A DNA stretch of 64,000 nt. It comes from Balanoglossus misakiensis. Lineage: Eukaryota > Hemichordata. A model generated the notes under the pieces. That model was given only the letters and a program-made list of their open reading frames with translations, had not been told where the DNA came from and made no database searches. The stretch covers positions 6,572,001 to 6,636,000 of the forward strand of contig CM082578.2 in NCBI GenBank assembly GCA_040954595.2. The letters run 5' to 3'. Shown here piece after piece: positions 1-21,181 of the stretch. Both the position numbers and the translations under genes were made by a program. Each line of letters opens with the position of its first letter. The first letter of the stretch is position 1.

Positions 1-80
1 GATTTTGAATCATATCACCACAAAATCAAGAATAAACAGTATTTTGAAATTAAATTCTGTCTTTCCTGATTTCGTTGTTT
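1..80 (+). other. 3' UTR remnant of an upstream aminopeptidase copy
   Basis: The first ~80 bases closely match the sequence just downstream of aminopeptidase copy 1 (about 9488-9545): the same CACAAAATCAAGAATAAA core (AATAAA here at 31-36, there at 9507-9512), then a similar TTTTGAAATTAAATTCTGTC stretch. The simplest reading is that another tandem copy ends just left of the window. No coding exon of it is visible. Confidence 0.65.
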
Positions 81-479
81 CTTTTTGTTTTAATTTGCCA
101 CTGAAACAAAATATCTGACCTACCCTGTGATACCAAGAATGTCTGGTACATTATTCTGTTAACTAACCATGTGTGCTTGAGTCATTATTGGTACATTATT
201 CTTATTATGTTATAGTTTTGCAAATCGAGGTCAGGTTTGGAAATTACTTTAATACCGTATTTATTGTGTTTAATTTTGCCTTGCTTTTAGCCCTTAATAA
301 TATTTTCGCATTTTTGAAATACCGGTACACTTACTTGTTGAAATTCTTTGTTTAATGCATCAAAGTTGCGGCGATCGACGAATCGGTAGAAAATGTTCCA
401 GTTGATGACGTAGATATGGACTTTTTATCTGTACTGGTCTACGTCACACAGGTGGTGATATGGGCCAGTTCATGTTATA

Positions 480-791
480 ATGTAACCGATTATAGTGAAT
501 CTCCTGGGTTTGTGCCAAAGTTCGATTGTACTTTTGTAGTTTATATCAAATGTCTTCTCAACAAACAACACAATTCAGATAACCTAAACAAGACGGCCAT
601 GACATCATTCAAACCACACTGACTCTTCTGTCCCTATAAGATAGTTTTCTCATCACAACGTTTGCTGTACATGCTTGCATTCTTGGTGTTACGTATGTCC
701 TTCCGATGCGCGATGAATGCAATATTCGATAGGGATTGTGTGATCTATCCGCGATATCTCCCATCATGAAGCACTCGCCTTTGAGCTTCAG

Positions 792-833
<42 letters not shown>

Positions 834-1020
834 GACTGACTGACTGTCTCACTCACTTCATATTTTTAATATTTGTGCGATGAAATTTGCATGGGCGACA
901 GACGCAGACACAACAGATTAAACAGATAATGTAACCGAATATTTTATCTACCGTATATGTAGTTTATCAATTTTTTTCTCAACAAACACAATAATTGAGA
1001 TAGTACATTTGAGACGAAAC
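480..1020 (+). repeat. Diverged direct repeat in the upstream region (480-595 and 924-1020)
   Basis: Both blocks contain a GATAATGTAACCGA-like start, a GTAGTTTATCAA core and a CTCAACAAACA run followed by an A-rich GATAacctaa/GAGATAgtac end. The copy upstream of gene 2 (9905-10030) carries the features of both, including the GAATCTCCTGGGTTTGTGCC segment otherwise found only at 497-516. Confidence 0.6.
793..845 (+). repeat. (TGTC)n microsatellite
   Basis: About ten uninterrupted tetramers followed by TGAC variants. The same motif recurs at the corresponding place upstream of copy 2 (about 9715-9861). Confidence 0.95.
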
Positions 1021-1042
1021 AGGTGGTACAGTGACACATGCA

Positions 1043-1048
1043 TATAAA
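1043..1048 (+). promoter_or_regulatory. Candidate TATA box of aminopeptidase copy 1
   Basis: TATAAA lies about 100 bases before the chosen ATG (1147). A start site about 30 bases downstream would fall near 1070-1080 and would exclude or barely include the ATG at 1069. The matching position upstream of copy 2 reads GATATCCC and lacks the element. Confidence 0.4.
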
Positions 1049-1146
1049 TCCTGCATGGCTGAGGTAACATGTACCACAGACGCCACTGCAAAGTCCACCT
1101 CTCTGTGTCCTCTGAGATCTGCTCGACTATTCATTCACAGTCACAG

Positions 1147-9365
<8,219 letters not shown>

Positions 9366-9812
9366 GTTGAATTTGTAGCCAATATCGTGTTTACTATACC
9401 TGTGGAAAAAATAGCTCAGTACAAAAACACACCAAACACAGCATTATTTCAAATGTAGAGTACTTGTATTTAAAATTACCTGTTTACGTGACATCACAAA
9501 ATCAAGAATAAATGGCATTTTAAAATTAAATTATTATTTCTGTCTGTCCCTTTTTTCTTAATTTTCCATTAGTTAGTAAAATAACGTGTACTGGGCCTAA
9601 ACTTGGAATTTTGGTTAATGTATAGAATTGCATTACGTCTTTACCGCCGATGAATGCAATATTCGATAGAGATTTTGTGAGCCATGCACGACATTTGCCA
9701 CCATGAATAACCCGTGTCTGTCTGTCTGTGTGTCTGTCTGTCTGTGTCTGTCTGTCTGTCCGCCTGTCTGTCTGTCTGTCTTTATGTCCGTCTATCTGTT
9801 TGTTTGTCTACC

Positions 9813-9863
<51 letters not shown>

Positions 9864-10172
9864 TATAGTTATAGTGTGATGAAATTTGCGCGGTCAACAG
9901 ACAGATAATGTAACTTATGATGAATCTCCTGGGTTTGTGCCAAAGTTCGGATATTTTATCAAATATGTAGTTTATCAAACTTTTTTCTTAACAAACAATT
10001 TAATTGAGATAACCTAATCGAGAGAGGAAGCAGGTGATACACGCGACACACAGATATCCCACAGGCCTAAAGTAACATCTGCCACAGACGAGATCTACCT
10101 TGCCCAGCAAGATCTACCTCTCTGTGCCCTCCGAGATCTGCTCGATCGAGTATTCATTCATAGTCACCGACG
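9366..10172 (+). other. 3' UTR of copy 1 and promoter region of copy 2
   Basis: It contains an AATAAA poly(A) signal at 9507-9512 (142 bases past the stop) and a long, interrupted (TCTG)n tract at about 9715-9861. It also holds the diverged upstream block at 9905-10030 that matches 480-1020. No gene is seen. Confidence 0.75.
9507..9512 (+). promoter_or_regulatory. Poly(A) signal of aminopeptidase copy 1
   Basis: AATAAA 142 bases past the stop, in a block conserved at the left edge of the window. Confidence 0.6.
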
Positions 10173-11775
10173 ATGACATACGAGATGGAAGAGCCAATTG
10201 CCAACGATTCTGGCAAGAAATCGAATGGATCCTACATCTCCATGAAGTGGCTTCTGTTACTCCTGGCAGTTTCCGCTGTTCTCCCCGTTGGCGACGCCCA
10301 GAGCAATGGCACCGACTGCCCACCGATGCCCGCCGTCCCGGTCGACGAGCCGGTGGTCACAGACCCCTTCTATGGACGCCTTTCAGGGGAAATCGAACCG
10401 AACCACTACACCGTCTGGCTCAAGATATACCTGGATCTCGCAGATGGGGCCCAACGATACTCGTTCGATGGAAATGTTAGCATTGATATGCACGTCTACC
10501 AGACCACAAGTACCATCAAGGTGCACGCCAGAGACATGACCATATATTACACAAACACATACTTGACCGACAGCCTCCAAAACACGATTGCCATCACAAA
10601 CCAAACCGAGGATTCACTCTATGAATTCTACGTCATAGAAACAGCAACGCCGCTGGAAGCTGGTAAAGATTACACTTTACATGTCAACTTCGATGCGCCA
10701 ATAACCACGGACTTCCATGGTCTGTACCGAAGTTTTTACGGCGAACCTCCCAACACAGTGTAAGTCGAACATACATTTAAACTCTACAAACCGACCTTAT
10801 GCATTTCAACCAAAACTCACTGTTTTGATCTTTTGATATCACCCCACCCACACCTGGGACTCACCTTACACGAGATTACAGCTAGTCGTCTTTGTACAGG
10901 ACCATGCAAAATCTTAGCCCATGTCCTTCCTTATCTTACTTTCAAGACGACAAATTATACAACAATGCATTGCTAGATAAAACTTGCAACTGTCCACATT
11001 ATTTGCCACCTGCATTTTCCTTCTGTACACGTAAGGCCGTAAATAACGACGGCTCCCATATAATAGCCATCTTTTACTAGTAAATGTTTTGAGCAGTTTC
11101 ATTAAATTGGTCGCAGATGGAAGGCAAATCAGGAATGCAGTGTACCCAATGAGTATGCTTTATTAACTCGAGGGGGGACACATAGGTTACCAAAGCATGT
11201 CACAATATGTCCCCACAAGACAGACCACTTGAATTAGTATAAGAGAGGTGTTTAGTATAATGTTTTAGATGCGCACACGAATTGTTTTGTTTTCATTCTC
11301 TTTTCTCAGTGACTTGGTAGCATCCCAGTGCGAAGCTGTTGCGGCACGCACCATATTTCCATGTTTCGACGAGCCGAGCTTCAAGGCGACCTTTGACATG
11401 ACAATTGTCCATCGAGATAGGAGACACGCCTTATTCAACTCTCCATCGATCAGCCAAAAGTACGTGGAGGGTGACTGGTTGGAGACGACGTTTGAGAGAA
11501 CGGTCGTCATGCCAACCTATCTCTTAGCTGTAGTCGTGTCTGACTTCCCATATTTGGAAATCGAGGATGCTGGTCTGACGGTAATAGCAACTCTTATCAC
11601 CAGTAAAATCAGATGAACAGTTTACTCTTAAATTTGAGCTCAGCAAACTCAAACAGTTTTTGCATGAAATAAAAACAGATAACGAAATGATACAAACGAT
11701 GTTTTAGTCGCCACTTTTCAAGAGTTTTGTGATATGTTTTTGTAAGGGTTTGTTTTAATGAGTGTCTTCTTGTCA

Positions 11776-11824
<49 letters not shown>

Positions 11825-12779
11825 ATTGCTTGATTCCTTGCTCTGATTGGCATTTTTACTCTGCGATCCATGTGATATATAGAAGCTTTGTTTGATTTTT
11901 TTTAAACTTTCAGTTCCGTGTCTGGGCACAGCCTGACCTAATCGCATCAGCTAATTATTCCCTACAAGTTGGGATACAAATGCTTCGATTCTTGGAAGAT
12001 GTTTATCAGATTCCCTATCCGATGTCCAAGATGGGTACGTTATGTTTACGTGATTCCTTTAACCTGGTTCGTATTCTTTCCAATGAAGAATCAGCCCCAT
12101 GGAAATATATTAGCATCGTCCCACTTACATTTCATTGTAATGAGCTGCGCTAAAGAAACAATATGTTTTCGATGTAACACAGAATTATCTAACCTATCAA
12201 ACATTGACAAAACTAGCATGACGACCTACATACGCCACGTGACGACAAGCTTTCACCTGACACCAAAAGTAATAAATTAAAGATTTTGGTCGCGTTATTT
12301 GACATTTGGTGCATTGGTAAAATGCAATGACGTGTATCAAATTATGATGTAACGTTCAACAGGTTGATTAGTCGGGGCCTCCTTTGAAGTAGCATGGGAT
12401 TTTGAACAGACGGAAGGCTACATCCCAGGGAACGGGGTCACTCTTTATCGTGTTTGCTCTGTGTCTGTACAGATATGGTAGCTGTCCCACAATTCCTGGC
12501 TGGTGCGATGGAGAACTGGGGGTTGGTCTTGTACAGCGAGGGAGCGATGCTGTATGACCCCGACTTGCACACACCGGGCCGGAAACAAGCAGTGGCCACC
12601 ACGGTGGCGCATGAATTGGTTCACATGGTGAGCATGCGCACACACAACCGGGCGTATTTTCAGGTTATTTAGTCCGATTGTAGGATGTTACTTCGTTGAA
12701 GTTAAGAATCAAATCTAGAAAAAAGGTTTAACTGAGCTATTTGCGATTACATCATCATCATCATCACCATCATCATCAC

Positions 12780-12817
<38 letters not shown>

Positions 12818-12818
12818 C

Positions 12819-12901
<83 letters not shown>

Positions 12902-15900
12902 AACCACCACCACCACCGCATACTTGCTATCTGCGTACATTGCCTTGCGACTAAGTCCTGATTAAGCCAAAATGTTATGTTTTATTCTTAGAGGGTGATT
13001 TTGTCGTTGCGTGTGCCTGCGTGTGCAAGCCCTACTGTAATTTAGCAGACTTAGAGTTTAACACCAGCGAACAATTCCGTTTCTGAGTCTCATGATACCT
13101 TCTTAATACATTCTTCCAGTGGTTTGGAAACCTGGTTTCACCTGACTGGTGGGATCATCTCTGGCTGAACGAAGGCTTTGCAACATTTGACACCTACCAA
13201 GCGGTGGATCACGTAGAACCAGATTGGAAGATTGTGAGTACAGTAACTGCTGTTCACAAGACTTACAAATGTAGTTCACGCGGGTAAAACAAATTGTATT
13301 GTGCGGGGGGTTCAAACTATTCACTCCCGTGTAGCTCAGAAAGTATACATGCGCATATACTAGTAACCTCCGTGTATATCCCTAATTGCACGAAATTACA
13401 TCACCTCTACAAAATGCAGACTACCGGTGAAAGAGCAATGCCGTGTTCTATTTTTTTTCCAGTGGGAAACATTCCACGTTGCTGACATGCAATCTGCATA
13501 TAATGCCGATTCAAGGTCGTCATCAGCAAGACCACTTATTCATCCTGTGGGATGGAATCAGGATATCAATAGAATGTTTGATACAATCACATACAGCAAG
13601 GTAAGAAAACATCTCCAAGAGACGCTAATAAAAGTTCTCTTCAATTTGGCTGTGTACTCAATACATAGGCCAATTTGTTCCTTCAAATATATTGGCATCG
13701 AGACTGGCCAATACTCAGGTTTTCAATGGTTTCTTCACATTAATCTTGTGTTTTAAAGGACAATGGCCTGTTATCAACAGAATACCATATACTTAATGGC
13801 AGGAAAGTATGTTGTGACGTTTTACGTTTATTCTCTGAATAAAATTGTGATCTTTAAAAAATATAATCTCAGGGTGGTGCGATATGTCGACACTTCCGGT
13901 CGTTTCTGGACGACCCTGTCATCCGCAGCGGTCTTATAAGTTACCTGACGACTCATCAGTACGACACCGCTGTGTCGGATGACTTGTGGGCTGCCCTAAC
14001 TGCGGTAAGTATTTCTATTTCCACCATTAAAGGGACATTAGCTGTAACTTTACCTTTATTTTGTGTATCAAATGCAATTTCTTGCTCTACGCCAAACATC
14101 ATGCTAATATACCCAGTACTCTACTTGTCAGCATTGTCTGTATGTGTGTAACGGTCATTGTTATCGTTGATAAATAATTTCTCGTCCGTTCGAAATAAAT
14201 ATTTCATGATATCTTCTCTACAAATATCACTGTAAAGTCAATTGGATTTCGAAATTTGATCGTGTATGGAATACTCATATGTGAGGTATATCAATCATTC
14301 AGGCCGACGTGGGAAGCGATAACACCGACGTCAAGGTGGCGATGGATTCTTACACACTGATGGCGGGGCATCCCATTGTGACCGTCAACCGCACTGGCAC
14401 CACAACGGTGGTGGCCTCACAACGGTATTTTATGCTGGATCCCAACGATTACTACCAGGACCAATTTCCAAACAACGGGTAATTACTAGTATTTTATTGC
14501 CATCTCGCGGTATGTAATTTTGAATTTCCCCGGCGGAAAGGGTTTTCCTTCCGCCGATTAAAATTTACTGTAACGAAATGACGATGGGCGACCAAGATAT
14601 AACGTTTGTAAATCTTAATGGGGAAAAAGGTTGAAGAAACTCGACTTTGTGGACCCTAGGTATACTATATGCAAATCGAAAGGAATATGCAAATCGATAT
14701 CGGTGTTACCTTATTCTTCATTACGAATTTGCATGACTCTATTTCTCGCCTTGATCTCTTCCTAGATATGTATGGAACGTGCCACTGACTTACACAGATT
14801 CTGCCAATCCCGATTTTGTCTTCCCATACGAAGACTGGCTATACAAAGATCCAAGTGAGAGATGATTTAATACCAGTAATGTAGAAATAAGATGTATTGG
14901 ATATACATGTACTATATTATTTTGAGCGACGCTGGGGTTTTGTAGGAGTACGTATACTGCTTCCTTCCGGAATGTGTAGCTTTTGAGTTGCATAAATTAG
15001 ATTATTTGATGACGTCAGTGTATAATGCTTGATCTCACAATTGTTTCCCCTTCATTATCAGGTACCATAACTCTTACTGGCGTTACTGACCAGGACTGGG
15101 TTCTGTTCAACATCGATAAATGGGGATTTTACCGCGTCAATTACGACGACGACAACTGGCAGAAACTGGCGGATCAGTTCAACGCCAACCATACCGTACG
15201 CAACTTCATTTTTTTCACAACAAATCACATTTGCATCGAATGCTCGATTGGCATAATGGGTACTATCTTATCTTGTCTGTGGGTGTATGTAATCGTTAGC
15301 GAACTTACTTGTTGGAAGGATGACGAATCTTTGCCAATCTTTCATAAACAAAGCGTCGCCGGCAGTTTTATCAGTTCAACTACATAAGTTATGTAGAGGG
15401 AATCGGTATCGTCTGCCTTTTCCCAACAAAAAAAAATTCCACCGCATTTCTCCCGTCAAGTTCATCTCGGACTTTTGAAATTTTGACCATCTATTTTTGA
15501 CATTAGCTATACTCCCAGTGCATTGAGACAACCCCCGGGGGTACTCGTACTATTTAAGTTCATTGTTAAAGGGATTACTTGTCACAATTGTGACGGCTTT
15601 TCAAAAGCAGTGCTATTTTATCGACTCGTCATGTTTTAGGATTTTAAGTGAAAAGGTTACCCTTCCGGGCGGCGCATACCTGTATGTCTTCGGGGATTGG
15701 GGTACTCCTATAGACCACAAACCACAAACTCGTAATGACTTTGCCCCATTATCATCACAGAGGATAAGCGACCAATCGCGTGCTTCCACCATCGACGACG
15801 CATTCAAGGTTTCTCAGCCGTTCCACACAGACAATGTCAACGCCCTAAGACTGACAGAATACTTGGACAAAGAGTTTTCATATATGATTTGGGAGACAGT

Positions 15901-17318
15901 TCTGGATAACCTTGGTTACACTCACAACATGCTGTTGAGAACATCTGAGTTCTATCTCTTTGAGGTGGGTGCACAAAAAGAGGAATTTTTATTTATAGTT
16001 TGTTTGTTTGTTTGTTTGTTTGTTTGTTTGTTTGTTTGGTTCTCCCTGGAACTATTCTGGTCCCCTGCCCTTTAGCGTAGCGCAGCCAGCAGTGGGAATG
16101 GGGCAGGGGACTAGACTATCCCCAGAACTAGCTGAGAATTCACATATTCAACAAATGAACCACAGACAACCTAGTGAAGAGGTACAGATATTTACTCAAT
16201 TTCTTTATCTATAATATGCCAGAAACTCTGCCCTGTTTTGTTGAACTGTCTTCTTTTACGTCTTTTCATCGCCAGCAATATTGGAGCAAACAAGTTCAAC
16301 CGCTGTACGAATCCTTGGGATGGGACTTCTCGCAGGGCGGCCATCTTGACTAGTAAGTCGGTACTCAAAATTACAAGCTTGTAAAATTTAGCAAGTGATA
16401 TTGAATAGAAAGAGAGTAAGCTGGCTTTTATAGAATGGTGCATGGTGGAAGAAATAGTCAGAAAAACAAACAGAAAATCTATACCTATTTGTTTGTTTGT
16501 TCGCATATTGTGCATATGTGGTTGTACTTCTAAAAAACTATTACCCCTATTCATTAGCTTTCAGCGAGTCAATGCGATTGAGACTGCATGTACCTATGGC
16601 ACTGCAGACTGTGTGACCCAGGCGTTGGTTCAGTACCGGGATTGGATGGCGACCGGAGTAAATAAGTAAGACTGCGTTTGAAAGGAGAAGTTTAGTCAGT
16701 GGGCATTGATGATAATTTTCATTTAATATTGACTATAATCACAGCTTTGCAGTTAAAAAAACAACAACAGGGTAACACCTTATAAGTAAATGGAATTTTA
16801 TTACACTTACAAAGGGCAATCCTCAAATCAACAATTACAAGAAGTGACAATGCTTTCAATTTAACCGATCTTTAATACTTTCTTAAAACACTGACTTATA
16901 AAATTGTCCTTGTGTATTATCGTTCACAGCATACGGGAAGAAATGAAGGCGACCGTGTACTGCACCTCCATCAGACATGGCGGACTGGACGAATGGGAGT
17001 TTGCGCATGCCCAGGCCACCAACGGTAGCAGCGAGGCAGATAGACTGGAAAGTGCCATGGGATGTACGCAGGACTATTGGCTCTTGCAGAGGTGAAGTGT
17101 GGTTTACGGTGAATGGGGGTGGGGGGGGGGCGGTGATCCCAGCGTCTTATTCAGAGTGCGGGCTTTCGCTATTTGACATAACATTAGCACAGGTCCATAG
17201 ACGGCATGGTAAAATTTACATCTTGACTAATATAGATTACGCTCGATTACATGATGATGATGATGATGATGACGTCGACGACGACGACGATGACGCTGAC
17301 GACGACGACGACGACGAC

Positions 17319-17397
<79 letters not shown>

Positions 17398-18632
17398 CTG
17401 TCGGTTGATACATGTAATTCAATGCAGTGATAAACAGATAAACATATTTTTAAAATTTACACAATTCCTGGTCCAGATATCTGGAAGACGAAAACTTTGT
17501 TGCTTCAACTGTAATCGCCAACATCCTTGACAAGTCTGGCGTGGGATTTTCAGTTGCCTGGGACTACACTATGAATAACTTCAATACTAGAGGGTATGTA
17601 TCAGGAGTCAACGGTCAAATAGATTTTCCTTTCAACAACGGTGAAGATAAGCATAAGACAATCATATACACTATTGGAAATTTGGATGCGCAATACACTA
17701 GTAATTATTAAACAAAGAATTTGTGCTAATGCCATGAAATACTCCAAAAATTAGTATATCGATGCGTTTACATTAATTTCCGTTCACATGTCGATTTTTT
17801 TGTTTTTCTGTATGTAGAGTGACGTATGGCACCGTATGGGCTTTCCAGGATTATATGAACACTCAGTATGATGTTGACCAGGTAAGGAATCAAACTTTTC
17901 CACTTGCTTTGTGATCTCTCAAATGGAACTTTCGACTTAAAATTTAATTTCAGCAAGTGCCACTTGGCCTAGTCCTGCTTACAGGTCTGCGTGATTCAGG
18001 CGTTACACGGCCTGGTGGAGGCCGTGTAATGCCGGGAACATACATATCTGTACACAGGGCCACACTTGGTCTAACTCATCATCTTGACACTCGACTCTTT
18101 TGATGTAGAAAAAATGAATGGATACACACGAATACTATAATTTGTGTATTGTGCTGTCCCAAGGACAAATTGAACGTGTACATTTCATAGAAATCTGTTT
18201 GCCTGTATTCCTTCACGGTTTTCATTCGCCAATTTTACTCCTTATCTTATAAACGAGTTTTAATCGAATAGTGTATAACACCGCTACATTCAGTAAACGC
18301 TTCATTTTCAGCTGAACATGTTCGGATCTAGAAATCATGACATGTCGTCAACTGCTGCAAGCGAATTCTATGACGCTGTACAGAGGGTGGAAACCAACCG
18401 AGATTGGATGACCCGGAACAGGGACAGCATGAAAGCTTGGCTTCTGCAAGTGACGTCCACTCAAGCTTCCAGTGCTCCCACAGAGGGCGCTAAAGCAAAT
18501 GTTCCGAAGCCGAATGTATCGTCCAATCAGCTACGTGATCCCGACTCGCTTATCGTGGACGGAAAGTTTGAAGGGCGCCGGGCACCAAGAGTTGCCGAAG
18601 GAATGTACCGCTTGCAGAATCAGCACCTGTAA
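10173..18632 (+). CDS. M1-family aminopeptidase (aminopeptidase N-like), tandem copy 2
   Basis: Seventeen exons with the same phases as copy 1 give 989 aa: 10173-10759, 11310-11580, 11914-12034, 12473-12627, 13120-13233, 13463-13600, 13873-14004, 14303-14478, 14766-14854, 15062-15195, 15761-15964, 16276-16352, 16558-16665, 16930-17091, 17477-17593, 17818-17881, 18312-18632. The motifs are complete: GAMEN (about 337-341), HELVH (373-377), Glu 396 in NEGFAT, and Tyr in TITYSKG. Near residue 24 a second Met (codon at 10242) opens [20 protein letters not shown], which looks like a cleavable signal peptide. A secreted product, or a weakly anchored one, is therefore possible. Exons 8-11 are nearly identical to copy 1 while the catalytic exon 4 differs at about a third of positions. 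The C-terminal tail is conserved with copy 1. Family function is zinc-dependent N-terminal trimming of peptides; the substrate is not inferable. Confidence 0.9.
11774..11822 (+). repeat. (TCTG)n microsatellite in intron 2 of copy 2
   Basis: About twelve tetramers, about 90 bases before exon 3. Confidence 0.95.
12749..12902 (+). repeat. (CAT)n trinucleotide array in intron 4 of copy 2
   Basis: About fifty CAT/ATC triplets with a few CAC variants, giving artefactual poly-His and poly-Ile frames. It lies between the exon carrying HELVH and the exon carrying the third zinc ligand. Confidence 0.97.
16003..16038 (+). repeat. (TTTG)n microsatellite in intron 11 of copy 2
   Basis: Nine tetramers shortly after the exon 11 donor. 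Confidence 0.9.
17250..17394 (+). repeat. (GAT/GAC)n trinucleotide array in intron 14 of copy 2
   Basis: A mixed GATGAC region passes into about 25 pure GAT triplets, giving artefactual poly-Asp and poly-Ser frames. Confidence 0.97.
17974..18057 (+). repeat. Imperfect hairpin repeat in intron 16 of copy 2
   Basis: The left arm contains ACAGGTCTGCGTG and GGCGTTACACGGC. The right arm contains GCCGTGTAATGCCGGG and ATATCTGT. It is a decayed relative of the near-perfect hairpin at 20582-20669, with which it shares the arm sequence. Confidence 0.75.
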
Positions 18633-18823
18633 ACATTTAGCTCTTGTTTTCGCCTTGGCGTTAAAACACACGTCGTAATACAGGCAAAACAGCTACATTA
18701 CTTCCATGTTTCAATACTTGTATGCCACTGTTTGTTAAAAGTTGGACCATCAAAGCACAGATAATTCAACTGAAACATGACATAACATAACTTAACATTA
18801 CATAACGTACCATATAACATAGG

Positions 18824-18829
18824 AATAAA
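18824..18829 (+). promoter_or_regulatory. Poly(A) signal of aminopeptidase copy 2
   Basis: AATAAA 192 bases past the stop codon; the first good match in the 3' flank. Confidence 0.5.
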
Positions 18830-19006
18830 ATAATTTCAACTTTCAGACATCAAGAATGGGTCACCAATTAAAGAGAACTAAAATGCTTTCAGAATGTCTC
18901 CTGTTGTCAACCTCCAAGTCACACCCGGTACCCCCCCCCCCCAGTGATGCGACATCCTCCCATTCCGTAAAAACGTTCTTTCTTTCTCGTCTCTCTATTT
19001 CTCCGT

Positions 19007-19043
19007 CTCTCTCTCTCTCTCTGTGTTTGTTTGTTTGTTTGTT

Positions 19044-19103
<60 letters not shown>

Positions 19104-19110
19104 CCCCTCT
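19007..19110 (+). repeat. Compound (CT)n-(TTTG)n-(TCTG)n microsatellite
   Basis: Three simple-repeat motifs abut: CT dinucleotides, five TTTG units and about fifteen TCTG units. Confidence 0.95.
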
Positions 19111-20581
19111 CTCTTGTCTATAACATTAACTCCCGGTGTGTGTTGGTTCATAAGGCCCAGAAATCGACTGAGGAGATTATGAAATAATGTCCATCTACAT
19201 GTAAAACCAAGGTGGTGTTTTTACACATTATAACAGCCTAGACAATTGTCTCAAGGGATGTAAGTATCCCCTCGTTTCTAACTGAACAAATATCCAGCTA
19301 ACAGCCCCCTTCCCCCTTCGCGTTCAAGTCGGACGCATTCAATACTCACTCGACTTCAACAATAACTGTGGCCTATTGGCCTACATGTTATTGACGCCTA
19401 CAAAGTGGCGGTGTACTTGTTTCAAGATATTTTCATGGCCATTCGTAATATCAAATCCTAGACCCTGGGGGATCAAATTGAGGTTACGTCGCTGGCTTCA
19501 CCCAGCAAGAGATGCAGGGGTTTCTTTTCACACTTATATCACAGAAATAAATAATTTCCCGAATTATGGCCGATACGATGTACTGGTCAAATATCACTGA
19601 GGTAAAGTTTAACGGATAATAAGCCTATTGTAAACCAGCACGAATTGTTATCGATAATTTACCCAATGTTTACACCACTGGTGGCAGGTACGTGAATGTT
19701 CAAAATGCATGAAGGTTCAGCTAGCTTGTGAGGTCTGAAAGCTTCATTCTTCTCAACCCCCGGATTTATTTTGATTTGTGGTTGCGTCAATTGCCTTTGC
19801 TCGTGTAATTTTTCCTTGTTCGTGTCAAGAAGACATGTTACGCTCACATGTGGTATCTTTGATACCCGGATATTTGTTGATAGTTTGCGCGGCAAAGAGT
19901 ACTTGACAAAGTAAGAATTGGCCGAAATTTCTTTGGGTATCGCCTTCCAGTCGACGACTGCTCCAGAAGGCGACCTGATATTAGATGCCACCATTATCAG
20001 CTGCATCCAACAGGATTGCCCCCATTATATTCAGGTCAATTGGTTGGCACACCCCGAGGACGCGGCCACACGTGGAGTCGAGGAGCGTAAGATAACTGCT
20101 CTACAGTCAGCAGAAGGTGACTGGCGAGAAGGAAACACACTCAGCAAGGAAAACGATCTGGAGATGAGAAAACAGCCAGAAAAAAAATGTCAGAACCTTC
20201 TGAAGATTTGTCTGCATAAATAAGATTGTAGGCTATACTGGAGTGTTTACGTCACACCCATATACATGTCCATTAAATGTAAGAGAAAGCGTTAAAGTAG
20301 CCCAGTAGCTTGTGTAATCTGATCGCTATCAAATGTTGACCCGGTTCATCTTGTCGTTAACATCAGCAGGCAATAGGTTCGCATGTGGCAAAACAGATGT
20401 TCAGATCCAGAGGGCCCCCGGCCACAAACTCTTCACAGACTATACGCCGTCCGCACTGCCAGTCACATGCGGACACAGGGTCAAATGGTGACACTCGGTA
20501 CAACGTCCTTTTCCTCCCGAACTGCCTTTTGGACATATCAGCTTCACGTCAAAACCGTGAGTATCAGAAGTCATAGCCCTG

Positions 20582-20669
20582 CCTGCATACAGGTCTGCGT
20601 GCTCCCGGCGTTACACGGGCTCCACCGGCACCGCGTGTAACGCCGGGAGCACGCAGACCTGTATGCAGG
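20582..20669 (+). repeat. Near-perfect hairpin with 36-base arms
   Basis: The left arm 20582-20617 and right arm 20634-20669 are exact reverse complements around a 16-base GC-rich loop. Pairing extends outward to an AGCCCTG/CAGGGCT pair after a 4-base CTGC slip. A degraded relative lies at 17974-18057, so this is a repeated foldback unit and not a chance palindrome. Confidence 0.9.
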
Positions 20670-21126
20670 GCTACAGAACTCACAGTAACGTTGTCGTTCG
20701 CCGTTCGCCGGTATATCGAGTCGCCCCTCCCCTTCCCTTCCCATGTGGGCGGTGTGTATTGGACTGGCCAATTCGTGTCCTTGTAGATATCGAAGTCAAG
20801 TTCAAACACACAGTGAGGGTGGATTTGCCAAAGACGGTGCTTTTCCGGCGATTTGCGCGAGAGAGTGAAGATTACGTTACTCTCACTGAAGCAGGGCACG
20901 GCATTTCCTGAGTATTTCATCGCACTGCCGTTTGCTTTCTCCGCTTCTCCGGGGGTGGGACATGGGGAATGTCAACTATTTCGTTTACACTTGTTTTCTT
21001 CGAGGAATTTAACCAATTCGGGGGTCAGCGGGATGTCGTGCGGTCCGTGGGATCCACATCTGATCAGGGCATAGTAGTTTTCAATAACACCCACTCGAAA
21101 GTGGAACCATTAACGCGGCTGTCATT

Positions 21127-21181
21127 AAAGCCTCAAGAGCTGCCACTTTTTTGCATTATTCATAATTTCGTTTTCCATGCT
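21127..21181 (-). repeat. Fragment of a dispersed repeat also present at 46063-46118
   Basis: The stretch AAAGCCTCAAGAGCTGCCAC and the following bases match 46065-46118 closely. On the minus strand both begin with an ATG reading MENEIM; this copy then loses frame by a small deletion. Confidence 0.55.

Larger units (their letters stand above)
81..1146 (+). other. Intergenic region and promoter of aminopeptidase copy 1
   Basis: There is no convincing gene. Short ORFs (173-355, 416-622) have no family resemblance. The stretch around 712-775 matches 9649-9712 upstream of copy 2, so the tandem unit includes intergenic DNA. A (TGTC)n microsatellite occupies about 793-845. A block at about 480-595 recurs in altered form at 924-1020 and upstream of copy 2 (9905-10030). 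Confidence 0.7.

Noticed and set aside
1069-1146. Upstream in-frame ATG giving 26 extra residues in aminopeptidase copy 1
   Set aside because: Copy 2 lacks this ATG, and the candidate TATA box would place transcription start near or after it.
12741-12965. Poly-His/poly-Ile frame
   Set aside because: A CAT trinucleotide repeat inside an intron.
14525-14560. Short hairpin CGGCGGAA...TTCCGCCG in intron 8 of copy 2
   Set aside because: Arms of about 9-11 bases; could be chance, with no second copy seen.
16977-17422. Poly-Asp and poly-Ser frames
   Set aside because: A GAT/GAC trinucleotide repeat inside an intron.
19659-20223. Overlapping ORFs of 115 and 101 codons on opposite strands
   Set aside because: No family resemblance or flanking splice signals; could be a decayed element but not supported as a gene.
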